This document shows positions 1 through 7,969 of a stretch of 64,000 bases of DNA, one piece after another. The stretch lies in contig JAAOED010000004.1 of the NCBI GenBank assembly GCA_016466735.1, forward strand, positions 1 to 64,000, read 5' to 3'. The stretch comes from Weissella confusa (GTDB taxonomy: Bacteria; Bacillota; Bacilli; Lactobacillales; Lactobacillaceae). Position 1 is the first letter of the stretch. Each line of letters begins with the position of its first letter. A program made the position numbers and the translations under genes. The notes under the pieces were generated by a model. It ran no database searches. It had not been told where the DNA came from and saw nothing but the letters and a program-made list of their open reading frames with translations.

Positions 1-160
1 AGAAATTTGACCCGCCGGTCATATTTCCATCACTAATGTTAGTAGGTTTTTACCTCCCGTGGCTCTAAGCGGGAAACCCGCTAAGAACCCACACCTGCGG
101 GTCAAGGTCAGTACGTGTCTATACGCGTGGCGGGGCCAAGCACAGCAGCCAAGTGATACT
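1..160 (-). ncRNA. Structured RNA candidate running off the left edge
   Basis: No protein gene fits here. Read on the minus strand, the stretch can form a 12-bp stem (arms about 7-18 and 93-104, one mismatch) enclosing two smaller hairpins: one with arms around 62-92 whose tip is AGCGGG/CCCGCT, and one of AGGT/ACCT type near 45-55. This nested, GC-rich fold is typical of a structured RNA or leader rather than spacer DNA. A weak minus-strand promoter is possible just upstream (TTGTGG at 180-185, TAGAGT at 158-163, 16-bp spacer). I could not match it to RNase P, tmRNA, SRP, T-box or a known riboswitch core. The 3' end lies outside the window, so both identity and direction are uncertain. Confidence 0.35.
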
Positions 161-267
161 CTATTTGTTTAATTTTCATCCACAACAACAAAAATAGGTT
201 AAACTGTTCACCCATTTATTTCCCGGTAGATGTATATCTCAAACAGACTAGAACCTCTCGGCTGCTG

Positions 268-453
268 GCAATGAAGTTCGGGGCTATCGGAGCGTTCAAA
301 TTGGGGCAACATGCCGCATGGCCGGCGCTATTCAGATAAGCCCACACAGGACTAAAAGGATTAGGGGGAATTATTTGTCCCGCTGAATGGCGTCCGCGCC
401 ATTCGGTTGCCCCAATTTGAACTTTGCCGGAGATAGTCCCGAACTTCATTGCC
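268..453. repeat. Long imperfect inverted repeat (about 45-bp arms)
   Basis: The arms 268-311 and 406-453 are reverse complements over almost their whole length; each contains an exact 17-base block (GTTCAAATTGGGGCAAC or its complement) and an exact block of about 15 bases near its outer end (GGCAATGAAGTTCGG). The middle (312-405) contains a perfect 8-bp hairpin, GAATGGCG/CGCCATTC with a 4-base loop. As RNA this would be a roughly 186-nt rod with a branched head. No target-site duplication is visible immediately outside the arms, so a MITE is possible but not shown. A short ORF crossing it encodes nothing recognisable. Confidence 0.75.
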
Positions 454-485
454 TCGGCGCGATAGCGACGACACTAACCACTAAC

Positions 486-522
486 AAAAAAGAGCCCCAA
501 TACCAAACATGTACCAGGACCC
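486..522 (-). terminator. Terminator of the MFS/DUF4811 operon
   Basis: Twelve-pair hairpin with several G-U pairs (arms 492-504 and 511-522, six-base loop) followed on the minus strand by six T. It lies just after the stop codon of the DUF4811 gene. Confidence 0.75.
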
Positions 523-532
523 TAAATTATCA

Positions 533-1297
533 TTACTTCAATTGTGACAACATTTGCTTCATTGCTGTTGCCGTCATTTCAGCAGTTTGTTCAGTTGTAT
601 AAGCCTTAACTTGCTCAGGAGTAGCCTTTGGGTTTGCTTGCATGTATGCAGCAACCTTTGCTTCAATAGCTGACTTCATTTGAGCTTGTTGGGCAGCTTG
701 TGCCTCAGGTGCAGCTGACTTTTGTGCAGCTTGCAACTTCTTAGATTGATCAGCAGTCATTACAACCCAAGTGTTCTTTGGCACCGTAACCGTCGTCACT
801 TGCTTCTTAAGCTTGCCACCTTGACCACCAATACCAAACATCACACGCCAGAAGGCATTCTTCCACTCCCATCGAGTGGTCTCAACCTTAACAGTCGCCT
901 TCTTAACGTCAGCAACCTTGTAAGTCATTTCCTTCTTAACGCCGTTTGGAATATCAGCAACCTTCGTTGAAGGCTTCCCGTGAACCGTTGGCTTCTTAGC
1001 ATCAGCTGTGTCGTTGTAAACCAAGACATAGTTATCAGCCTTTGAACCTAAACGTGATTGGATCAAGACACCGGCTGGTGACTTTGAACCCAAAGCTGAG
1101 TATACCTGCTTTGATGTCGTTGTTGTCTTAGCAGTCAAACCAGTGTTGTTTGCAAAGACTGACGTTGTCATCCATACGGCACCGATTAGCAATACCGTGA
1201 AGATAGGTCCAAAGATAGCGCGCATGGTGCGGTTCTTCAAAACCAACCATGAGTAGAACATGCCGATCGCAAAGACGGCCATAACTAGAATAATCAT
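533..1297 (-). CDS. DUF4811 domain membrane protein, MFS partner
   Basis: The 254-residue protein has two N-terminal membrane segments (about residues 2-18 and 26-46), a long extracytoplasmic domain containing a WEWKNAFW motif, and a charged Ala/Gln/Lys-rich C-terminal third. It looks like the DUF4811 family found beside DHA2 multidrug exporters in lactobacilli; the molecular role is unknown. The start at 1297 is chosen because GGGAGG sits about 10 bases upstream and the codon lies one base after the stop of the exporter gene; an in-frame start 10 codons earlier would lie inside that gene. The tight spacing implies co-transcription and a linked function, possibly as an accessory subunit of the exporter (inference). 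Confidence 0.8.
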   Translation of the reverse strand: MIILVMAVFAIGMFYSWLVLKNRTMRAIFGPIFTVLLIGAVWMTTSVFANNTGLTAKTTTTSKQVYSALGSKSPAGVLIQSRLGSKADNYVLVYNDTADAKKPTVHGKPSTKVADIPNGVKKEMTYKVADVKKATVKVETTRWEWKNAFWRVMFGIGGQGGKLKKQVTTVTVPKNTWVVMTADQSKKLQAAQKSAAPEAQAAQQAQMKSAIEAKVAAYMQANPKATPEQVKAYTTEQTAEMTATAMKQMLSQLK

Positions 1298-1298
1298 A

Positions 1299-2840
1299 TT
1301 AGTTATTTCCTCCCTTATCTGCGACAACGTTTCCGTTTGACTTACCGTGCACTAGCTTACCGCTGTGCAAGAAGAACGCCAAGATAATACCAACAACAGC
1401 GAATCCAATTCCGAATGCAAATGATGCGTGGAATCCAGTCATCGTTGCGTTAATCATCTTATCCATGTATGACACAACGTTTTCCTTGGCCAAATCCTTA
1501 GCAGGCTTAGCAGCCTTGATAACGTTTTGCGTAACTGATGAAAGCAAGGCAACAACCACCGCGTTACCAATTTGGCGAACCGTGTTGTTAGCAGCCGTTG
1601 CTTGTGAGGCTTCCTCAGGTGGCAATGCTGACATAGCACTGGCCGTCAATGGCATCATCGTTGTGGCGATACCGAACATACGCAAGGCGTACAACAACGT
1701 TACCAAGTGTTGTGGCGTTTCAGCTGTCAAGAATAGGAATGGTACCGTACCAATGGCCAGGATTGAGAACCCAACCATCGCCATACGCTTAGCACCGACC
1801 TTGTCGTAAACCGCTCCGGCAACTGGTGACATTGCACCAATAACCAAGGCACCAGGCAATAGCGTCAATCCTGACTCAAGCGCTGACATACCGTGAACGT
1901 TTTGCAAGTACGTTGGCAACATCATTTCAACACCCATCATAGCCATCATGGCCATCATTACGGCGAACGTCGTCAACGTAAATTGTTTGTTCTTGAACAC
2001 GCGTACGTTCAAGAATGGGTCGTCCATCTTCAATTGACGGAAGACAAACACAACAATAATCAAAATTCCGATTAGGATTGGGCCCAAAACGTTTGGCCAG
2101 TTGCCAAATCCATCAGTGGCTGAATTTGAGAATCCCCATAGGAATGACCCAAATCCAATAACCGCCAAAATCAATGAAGGGAAATCAAGCTTCATATCAC
2201 GGTTTGGCACAACGTTCTTAACGAAGAATGGCGTTGCAATCCAAACCAAGACCAGCACGATCATTGGCAAGTAGAAAATCGTACGCCATGAGTTTGAAAT
2301 CAACAAACCAAACAAGTGGTGATTCTTTTCCAAAATCCAACCTGAAAGCGTAGGGCCAATAGCTGGGGCCAAACCGATAACGATACCGTTAATACCCATA
2401 GCAGCACCACGTTGTTCAGCTGGGAAAATGTTAACCATAACAACTTGCATCAAAGGCATCGTAATACCAACCGCCACGGCAGCTAGAATACGGCCAAGCA
2501 AGAACATCCACCACATGTCGTGATGGCTAGGGGTAAACGCCGTCGTTGCCATACCAGCCAACAACAATGTGTAAGCGACCATGTACAAGTACTTGGTTGG
2601 AATCTTAGTGGTTAGGTACGCTGATACCGGCACCATAATTCCGTTTGCCAACAAGAAGTATGTCGTTGCTTCCTGGGCCGTTGCAAGTGAAATATTAAAA
2701 TCGTGCATCAACGTTGGGATTGCAGTACCCAATGACGTTTGCATCAACATTCCAGCAAACGTTCCAATCAACAGCACCATAACCATGGCACCGCGGTTGA
2801 AAGGCTTGCCATTAATGTCTAAAGTTTCTGACTTTGCCAT
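1299..2840 (-). CDS. MFS multidrug exporter, DHA2 (EmrB/QacA) family
   Basis: The 513-residue integral membrane protein has about 14 hydrophobic helices, the count of the DHA2 drug:proton antiporters. The family motif C of TM5 is visible as GLAPAIGPTLSGW, and a motif-A-like loop PAEQRGAAMG precedes it. It should use the proton gradient to export hydrophobic or cationic compounds; the substrate cannot be told from sequence. An upstream ATG four codons earlier overlaps the ribosome binding site GGAGG, so the start is placed at 2840. It is the first gene of a two-gene operon with the DUF4811 protein, and a palindrome suitable for a repressor lies about 90 bases upstream (2932-2952). Confidence 0.9.
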   Translation of the reverse strand: MAKSETLDINGKPFNRGAMVMVLLIGTFAGMLMQTSLGTAIPTLMHDFNISLATAQEATTYFLLANGIMVPVSAYLTTKIPTKYLYMVAYTLLLAGMATTAFTPSHHDMWWMFLLGRILAAVAVGITMPLMQVVMVNIFPAEQRGAAMGINGIVIGLAPAIGPTLSGWILEKNHHLFGLLISNSWRTIFYLPMIVLVLVWIATPFFVKNVVPNRDMKLDFPSLILAVIGFGSFLWGFSNSATDGFGNWPNVLGPILIGILIIVVFVFRQLKMDDPFLNVRVFKNKQFTLTTFAVMMAMMAMMGVEMMLPTYLQNVHGMSALESGLTLLPGALVIGAMSPVAGAVYDKVGAKRMAMVGFSILAIGTVPFLFLTAETPQHLVTLLYALRMFGIATTMMPLTASAMSALPPEEASQATAANNTVRQIGNAVVVALLSSVTQNVIKAAKPAKDLAKENVVSYMDKMINATMTGFHASFAFGIGFAVVGIILAFFLHSGKLVHGKSNGNVVADKGGNN

Positions 2841-2931
2841 TTCGTCCTCCAAATTAGTTTATTTTTTATAATTGCTATCATTTATTCAGCAAGAGTTAGT
2901 TTAAACTTCTAAATTTTTAAAATCAAGGGTT

Positions 2932-2952
2932 TTTGTCAAGTAATTTGACAAA
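2932..2952. promoter_or_regulatory. Perfect 8-bp palindrome upstream of the MFS exporter
   Basis: TTTGTCAA (2932-2939) and TTGACAAA (2945-2952) flank GTAAT. On the minus strand the left arm supplies a consensus -35 box, TTGACA, so a protein bound here would cover the exporter promoter; the matching -10 is poor. This is the usual arrangement of a TetR/MarR-type operator of a drug exporter. No regulator gene lies next to it in the window. Confidence 0.55.
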
Positions 2953-3075
2953 GATTTAGACGGTTTTCACAATAGTAAATCAGATTCCGTTTAAATAGCG
3001 CCAAACCTGAATTCTAACATGTGACAACTAACACAAACTTAGTAAAAGTCGTTTTAAATGAAAACGCAATCATTA

Positions 3076-3111
3076 AGAAAAGAAGCTGACACCTTGAATA
3101 GTGCCAGCTTC
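3076..3111 (-). terminator. Terminator of the ABC-F gene
   Basis: Hairpin GAAGCTGACAC (3082-3092) with GTGCCAGCTTC (3101-3111), one mismatch, followed on the minus strand by TTTTCTT, a few bases after the gene's stop codon. Confidence 0.8.
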
Positions 3112-3117
3112 GCCTCA

Positions 3118-5076
3118 TTAAATATCAAATTCTTCCAACGCCATACTTGCTTCAGTCCAGCGTTCTTCAACCTCAGCTAACTGTGCATCGATTGCTGCAA
3201 TTTCCTTTGATAAGTCCGTCAACTTACCTAAGTCAGCCCCGTTTGCTGGATCATTCAATTCACCATTCAATGCATCGCGCTTATCGTTCAAGCCTGCCAT
3301 TTCTTCTTCAGCTGCCGCAACCGCGCGTTCGTACTTACGTTGCTCCTTTTGACGTTCCTTACGCTCTTCGCGTGACAACGTCTCAACTTCCTTAGCAGTC
3401 GCCTCTTCGTATTCGGCCGTTGTTTCGAAACTTGCCTTCGCACGGTGGGTTTCCGCTTGCTCACCAGCCGTCTTTTCTAGATAGTAATCGTAATCACCAT
3501 CAAAGAAACGCGTCCCGTTTGGTGACAACTCAACCACTTCCGTCGCAACCGAATTAATGAAGTAACGGTCGTGAGAAACGAAGAAAATCGTGCCATTATA
3601 TTCGTTCAACGCGGTTTCCAACACTTCACGGGAATCAATATCCAAGTGGTTCGTTGGCTCGTCGAGAATCAAGAAGTTTGCGTGTTGCAATGACAGCTTC
3701 GTCAAAAGCAAGCGGGCACGCTCACCACCTGACAAGGCAGACACCAACTTATCAACCGCTTCACCTGAGAACATAAACGATCCCAAGATTGAACGAACGT
3801 CGCGCTCTGGCATCGTTGGGTGTTCATCCCAAATCGTGTTCAACACAGACTTCTTTGGGTCGAGCGTTTGTTGCTCTTGGTCGTAGTAGCCAACTTCAAC
3901 ATTGGCACCAAGCTTGATTTCGCCGGCCAACAAAGGTAATTTACCCAAAATCGTCTTAATCAATGTTGACTTACCAATACCGTTTGGCCCAACCAAAGCG
4001 ACCGCGTGTTGCTTATCAACTTCAATATTAACGTGGTCCGCCAAGACGTTTGCTAGGTCATAGCCCAACTTCACTTCGTTGACGCGCATCACTTCGTTTC
4101 CAGATTCTTCGTCAGCTGAAAATTGAATGTGGGCAACGCCAGATTCGTTCTTTGGCGCTTCCAAACGTTCCATACGTTCCAATTGCTTACGACGTGATTG
4201 GGCACGCTTCGTCGTTGAAGCACGCACAATATTACGGTTAACAAAGTCTTCCAACTTTGCAATCTCTTCTTGTTGCTTATCGAAAGCCTTTTGCTCTTGC
4301 AGAACCTTAGCTGCCTTCAATTCCATGAAGCGTGAATAGTTACCTGTGTAGTGATCCAACACACCTGAGTGCATGTCGTAAATTTCCGTAACCACGCGGT
4401 CCAAGAAATAACGGTCGTGGGAAACAATCAACAATGCTCCTTGGTAGTTTTGCAAATATTGCTCCAACCATGCCAACGTTTGCATATCCAAGTGGTTAGT
4501 TGGCTCGTCGAGGATCAACAAATCAGGCGTTTCCAACAATTGCTTGGCAATCGCCAAACGCGTACGTTGCCCACCAGATAATGATTGAATCTTTTGATCA
4601 TAGAATGACTCATCAAAGCCAAATCCGTGCAAAATAGAACGAATTGTTGCTTCGTAGCCGTAACCATTCTTTTCACTAAAATCGTGCTGCGCTTGGTCGT
4701 AAGCAGAAAGCAAGCTTGCATACTCATCACTTTCGTAATCAGTTGCTGAAGCAATCTTCGTCTCCATGTCGCGCATCTTCTTTTCCAATGCAATCACATC
4801 AGAAAATGCATCAAGCATTTCATTGTACACAGACAAATCAGAATCTAGTCCTGAGTTCTGCGCCAAGTAAGCTAGCTTGATGCCCTTCTTCATTGAAATC
4901 GTACCTTCATCAGGTTGCGTTTCACCGATTAGCATCTTCAAGAGCGTTGACTTACCGGCTCCGTTACGGCCGACCAACCCAACACGTCCTTTATCTTGAA
5001 TCTGCATCGAAATATTTTCAAAAAATGTTACACCGCTAAAACGGCGTGCAACATTACTTGCTTGCAAAATAATCAT
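3118..5076 (-). CDS. ABC-F family ATPase (YdiF/YfmR type)
   Basis: The 652-residue soluble protein carries two ABC ATPase domains and no membrane segments. Domain 1 has Walker A GRNGAGKST (36-44), signature LSGGQ (166-170) and LLILDEPTNHLD; domain 2 has Walker A GPNGIGKST (363-371) and signature LSGGERARL. Between them is the charged helical P-site linker (about 250-310), and the last 100 residues form a Lys/Glu-rich coiled coil. ABC-F proteins act on the ribosome, clearing stalled complexes or protecting against antibiotics; the domain layout resembles B. subtilis YdiF. An upstream in-frame ATG would add an Arg-rich stretch unlike the family, so the start is placed at MIILQASNV (5076). It appears to be a single-gene unit. 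Confidence 0.92.
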   Translation of the reverse strand: MIILQASNVARRFSGVTFFENISMQIQDKGRVGLVGRNGAGKSTLLKMLIGETQPDEGTISMKKGIKLAYLAQNSGLDSDLSVYNEMLDAFSDVIALEKKMRDMETKIASATDYESDEYASLLSAYDQAQHDFSEKNGYGYEATIRSILHGFGFDESFYDQKIQSLSGGQRTRLAIAKQLLETPDLLILDEPTNHLDMQTLAWLEQYLQNYQGALLIVSHDRYFLDRVVTEIYDMHSGVLDHYTGNYSRFMELKAAKVLQEQKAFDKQQEEIAKLEDFVNRNIVRASTTKRAQSRRKQLERMERLEAPKNESGVAHIQFSADEESGNEVMRVNEVKLGYDLANVLADHVNIEVDKQHAVALVGPNGIGKSTLIKTILGKLPLLAGEIKLGANVEVGYYDQEQQTLDPKKSVLNTIWDEHPTMPERDVRSILGSFMFSGEAVDKLVSALSGGERARLLLTKLSLQHANFLILDEPTNHLDIDSREVLETALNEYNGTIFFVSHDRYFINSVATEVVELSPNGTRFFDGDYDYYLEKTAGEQAETHRAKASFETTAEYEEATAKEVETLSREERKERQKEQRKYERAVAAAEEEMAGLNDKRDALNGELNDPANGADLGKLTDLSKEIAAIDAQLAEVEERWTEASMALEEFDI

Positions 5077-5211
5077 GATTATTCTTCTCCGTCTCAACAC
5101 CCTGCGTCCAGGTTGTTGCCTAAATCTCACTTACTAGTGTAACAGAAAGTGCAAGTTTGTCGCATGTGGAATTTGAGTTTGTGGTTTGTGTCCGTCCTAA
5201 CCACCAAACAG

Positions 5212-5246
5212 AAAAAGCACCCAACAGTCAAAACTGTCAGATGCTC
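5212..5246 (-). terminator. Terminator of the glycosyltransferase operon
   Basis: Hairpin with arms around 5216-5229 and 5232-5245 (AGCA...GACAGTTTTGACTGT...TGCT on the minus strand) followed by TTTTTC. Confidence 0.75.
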
Positions 5247-5257
5247 TTAAATGTTAG

Positions 5258-5962
5258 TTATTGACGCAACGCTGCGTTTCGCTTTTGTTGCTCGTGTTGT
5301 ACGAAATACTCCCATGCATGCATTTCACTCTCAAACCACAAGTGCTCACCGTCGTAATCCAACACTTCCAATGATGTTTGTACCAATGGCCATTCATTAT
5401 TTGGCTTGCCTTCTAGGTGTTGCCACATAAATGACGCACGGGCTGCGATGTCACCAGTTGGCGTGTAGAAAATAATGTTCGAAACATTACCTGTCGTTTG
5501 GTAGTAGCGCGTTGCTGACTTAAAGCCACGCCAATCCCAAATATCTGTAACGGCCGTGTTATCACCGCGGTCGATGTAGTGCAACATTGACGTCGTACCG
5601 CCAGGGTTACCTGGGAACAAATCAATATCAATGACATTGCGACCATACGTTGTACCAAAGCGACGGGCTTGTGCCATCCCCCAGTCCAACCCATCCAAGT
5701 GGTAATGAGCCTTGTCGATTTGTGGGTTGTGACGGTAGTGCACTGTCTTTGCCTCAACATCCGTTGCCTTTTGGAAGACATCGTACATGTTGAGCAACGC
5801 ATCATCTGGTAAACCATGGTTCCCCAAGTGCATGTGTTGATCAGGATAGTAGCCACGAACGACTTGCTTTGCATCAACACCATTTTCGCGATCCGCCTTA
5901 ACTTGCGCAGCAATATTAGGGTCAAGCGTTGGCAAGTTAGAGTTATCCAAATATAAATTCAT
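5258..5962 (-). CDS. Glycosyltransferase accessory protein (GtfB/DUF1975-like)
   Basis: This 234-residue protein resembles the N-terminal half of the glycosyltransferase encoded just upstream: both carry a GLxDxxxxNMYD motif and a later W/R-G-x-x-x-A pattern, but the catalytic GT-B C-terminal domain is absent. In Gram-positive bacteria such truncated partners pair with a full-length enzyme (accessory-Sec GtfA-GtfB, or TagE-like pairs of lactobacilli) and help substrate binding. By analogy this would be a non-catalytic chaperone subunit (inference). A GTG three codons upstream overlaps the AAGGAG site, so the ATG at 5962 is preferred. It follows the transferase by 15 bases in the same operon. 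Confidence 0.65.
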   Translation of the reverse strand: MNLYLDNSNLPTLDPNIAAQVKADRENGVDAKQVVRGYYPDQHMHLGNHGLPDDALLNMYDVFQKATDVEAKTVHYRHNPQIDKAHYHLDGLDWGMAQARRFGTTYGRNVIDIDLFPGNPGGTTSMLHYIDRGDNTAVTDIWDWRGFKSATRYYQTTGNVSNIIFYTPTGDIAARASFMWQHLEGKPNNEWPLVQTSLEVLDYDGEHLWFESEMHAWEYFVQHEQQKRNAALRQ

Positions 5963-5977
5963 GAGTTTCACTCCTTA

Positions 5978-7909
5978 TTAGTCTGCCAAATACTTGTCGC
6001 CTGAAATGCCGTTAACCGTCACTTCATCACTGCGATTACCAAGTGTGTAGGCTGTCATCGTTGTTCCGCCAAGACCAACACCAACATTTGAAAGCGCGTG
6101 TGCTTGGGCCACCATTGCTGGCCAGCGCTTATCAGCATCAGCTAACAAACCTTGCCAAGCTTGCCAAACTGCTTCTTCATAGTAGCGATTACTGTGGTCG
6201 TACGCAGCATCAGAAAAGGCTTGCAACTTTTCAGGGTCATTAAACAACTCAAGGAAGCGATCTGCCATCTCCGTTACGAATTGATCTTCTTGGCCTTCTG
6301 GCGCCCACTTGGTTAGGTAACCATTCTCGCCATCGATAATCAAATCGTTAGGACCATAGTTCACATTCGTTGAAACACCAGGCATACCATTTGCCATCGC
6401 TTCCATCATTGAAATGTTGAATCCTTCCATCATTGAAGCCAAACCGTAAACTTGGTGTGAACGGTGGATAGCGTACAACTCATCACGGTCGGTCACATAA
6501 TCATGCAGCGTCACAACCGGTGACTCCAAACGGCGCACTTGATTCAAGTCCGTGGTCTCGGCACCCTTCTCATCGTACATAGTTGGCTTTTCGAGTCCGT
6601 ATTTATCAAACAAACGTAACAAGTCCTTGTTCGTCTTGTTGTTACCCGTGTTATCGAAGTATCCGTAGACATCAAGGTGCGCATTCAAACCAGGTTGCTT
6701 TTGGTTGGCAATCATCAATGCTTCAGCAACGGCTGCGGGACGCTTATCCGGTGCACGTCGTACAATCATCAATACTGAATTTGGTTGACGCTCAGCCATT
6801 GGCACACGCTCAGCGTCGCGAATTTCAGCTGGCACAACCCCAACTGGAATCGTGAATGGCGTGACCTTTGGTGCATAACGGGCGACCACATCCGCCGTTT
6901 GACGTGGCATCGCTGAAATAACCGCTTGGTAGTCATTGATGTGCATGAAGTCAAACTCATAATTGTTATTTTCATCAGTTGTCATGACGTCACGCGTGTC
7001 TGATGCATGCAAATTGTGCAAGTGGAAGCCAATGTAAGCTGGACGATCCAACTTCAACAAACCTTCATCAGCAGCTGTTGTACGATCCATGATGAAGATA
7101 TTTGGTGCATCCTCTGAGAAGAAGTCATTATTCAAATCGTTAACAAATTCGGCCGTCAACTCATCAAATGAATCAAAGATATACGTCATGCCATTTGACT
7201 TAATCAAGCGGTATCCTGACACATAGTTCACGAATTGCGGTGCTTCAAATGGCTTCGCTTCAAATTCTTGCCCTGACATTTGAGCATTCTCAGCCAATTG
7301 ATTTTGACTATCAATGTGCTTACGGTTCATCACCATCGCTTCCGAACCACGTGGCGCCTTGCGACGAAGGTATTCTTCGATTATCGGACGCCCTTTACGG
7401 TCAACAAAGACATTGGTATTTGGCGTACCATCTGGGTCGATATATTGTTGCCGTGAAATGAAGCCACGTGAATCGTACGTATCTACGCGGAACAAGTTAC
7501 CAAAGTGCTCAAACACTTCAACCATCGTGACACGCGATTCGTGTTGCAAATCAACGTGAATACGTCCCAAGAAACGCGTACGATTTTCATCTTCATACGC
7601 CATAAACGTATCTGGCGTGTCTGGCAACGGCTCAACAATTGCCACTGGACGACCACCCCATTCAACATCTTGTGCTGTCAAAATCTGATCAGGCACATGT
7701 TCTGTATGCGCGTAGTAGTCGTACATATTGATTACTTCTGCGTCGTTCAATCCCCATGCTAGCAAGTCACGATGCCCATTCGAATTAAATACGCGCGTTA
7801 CGATTTTGAATGACTGCCCGTTCTTACGGAACAGCTTACCACGTTGCACTTGCGCGTGTTCAATACCTGAGCCTTGCGCAGCAAGCCCTTCGTTTACGAA
7901 AAAGTTCAT
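5978..7909 (-). CDS. GT-B family 4 glycosyltransferase (TagE/GtfA-like)
   Basis: The 643-residue protein begins with FVNEGLAAQGSGIEHAQVQR, a start typical of TagE/GtfA-type enzymes. Residues about 1-230 form the DUF1975-like acceptor region; the second half is a GT-B nucleotide-sugar domain with VYGLASMMEGFNISMMEA, the E-x7-E motif of GT4 enzymes, and the sequence GENGYL. Relatives glucosylate wall teichoic acid or Ser-rich surface proteins in the cytoplasm; no adhesin or accessory-Sec gene is in the window, so the target is unknown. The start at 7909 has AGAGGG at good distance; a longer in-frame start adds only 17 unrelated residues. It is co-transcribed with the shorter partner. Confidence 0.8.
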   Translation of the reverse strand: MNFFVNEGLAAQGSGIEHAQVQRGKLFRKNGQSFKIVTRVFNSNGHRDLLAWGLNDAEVINMYDYYAHTEHVPDQILTAQDVEWGGRPVAIVEPLPDTPDTFMAYEDENRTRFLGRIHVDLQHESRVTMVEVFEHFGNLFRVDTYDSRGFISRQQYIDPDGTPNTNVFVDRKGRPIIEEYLRRKAPRGSEAMVMNRKHIDSQNQLAENAQMSGQEFEAKPFEAPQFVNYVSGYRLIKSNGMTYIFDSFDELTAEFVNDLNNDFFSEDAPNIFIMDRTTAADEGLLKLDRPAYIGFHLHNLHASDTRDVMTTDENNNYEFDFMHINDYQAVISAMPRQTADVVARYAPKVTPFTIPVGVVPAEIRDAERVPMAERQPNSVLMIVRRAPDKRPAAVAEALMIANQKQPGLNAHLDVYGYFDNTGNNKTNKDLLRLFDKYGLEKPTMYDEKGAETTDLNQVRRLESPVVTLHDYVTDRDELYAIHRSHQVYGLASMMEGFNISMMEAMANGMPGVSTNVNYGPNDLIIDGENGYLTKWAPEGQEDQFVTEMADRFLELFNDPEKLQAFSDAAYDHSNRYYEEAVWQAWQGLLADADKRWPAMVAQAHALSNVGVGLGGTTMTAYTLGNRSDEVTVNGISGDKYLAD

Positions 7910-7969
7910 CGCAATACCCTCTTTAAATAGTTTTTCATAAGGTAAGTATACCAAACCCACTCACGATAA

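Noticed and set aside
1..30. Weak likeness to part of an FMN riboswitch (GGAAAT...ACCGGCGG on the minus strand)
   Set aside because: The other conserved FMN segments are missing and no riboflavin gene is near.
216..449. 77-codon frame on the minus strand
   Set aside because: It runs through both arms of the long inverted repeat and has no ribosome site; the translation is an artefact of the repeat.
268..453. Retron or group II intron RNA
   Set aside because: No reverse transcriptase gene in view and no diagnostic motifs; kept only as one open possibility.
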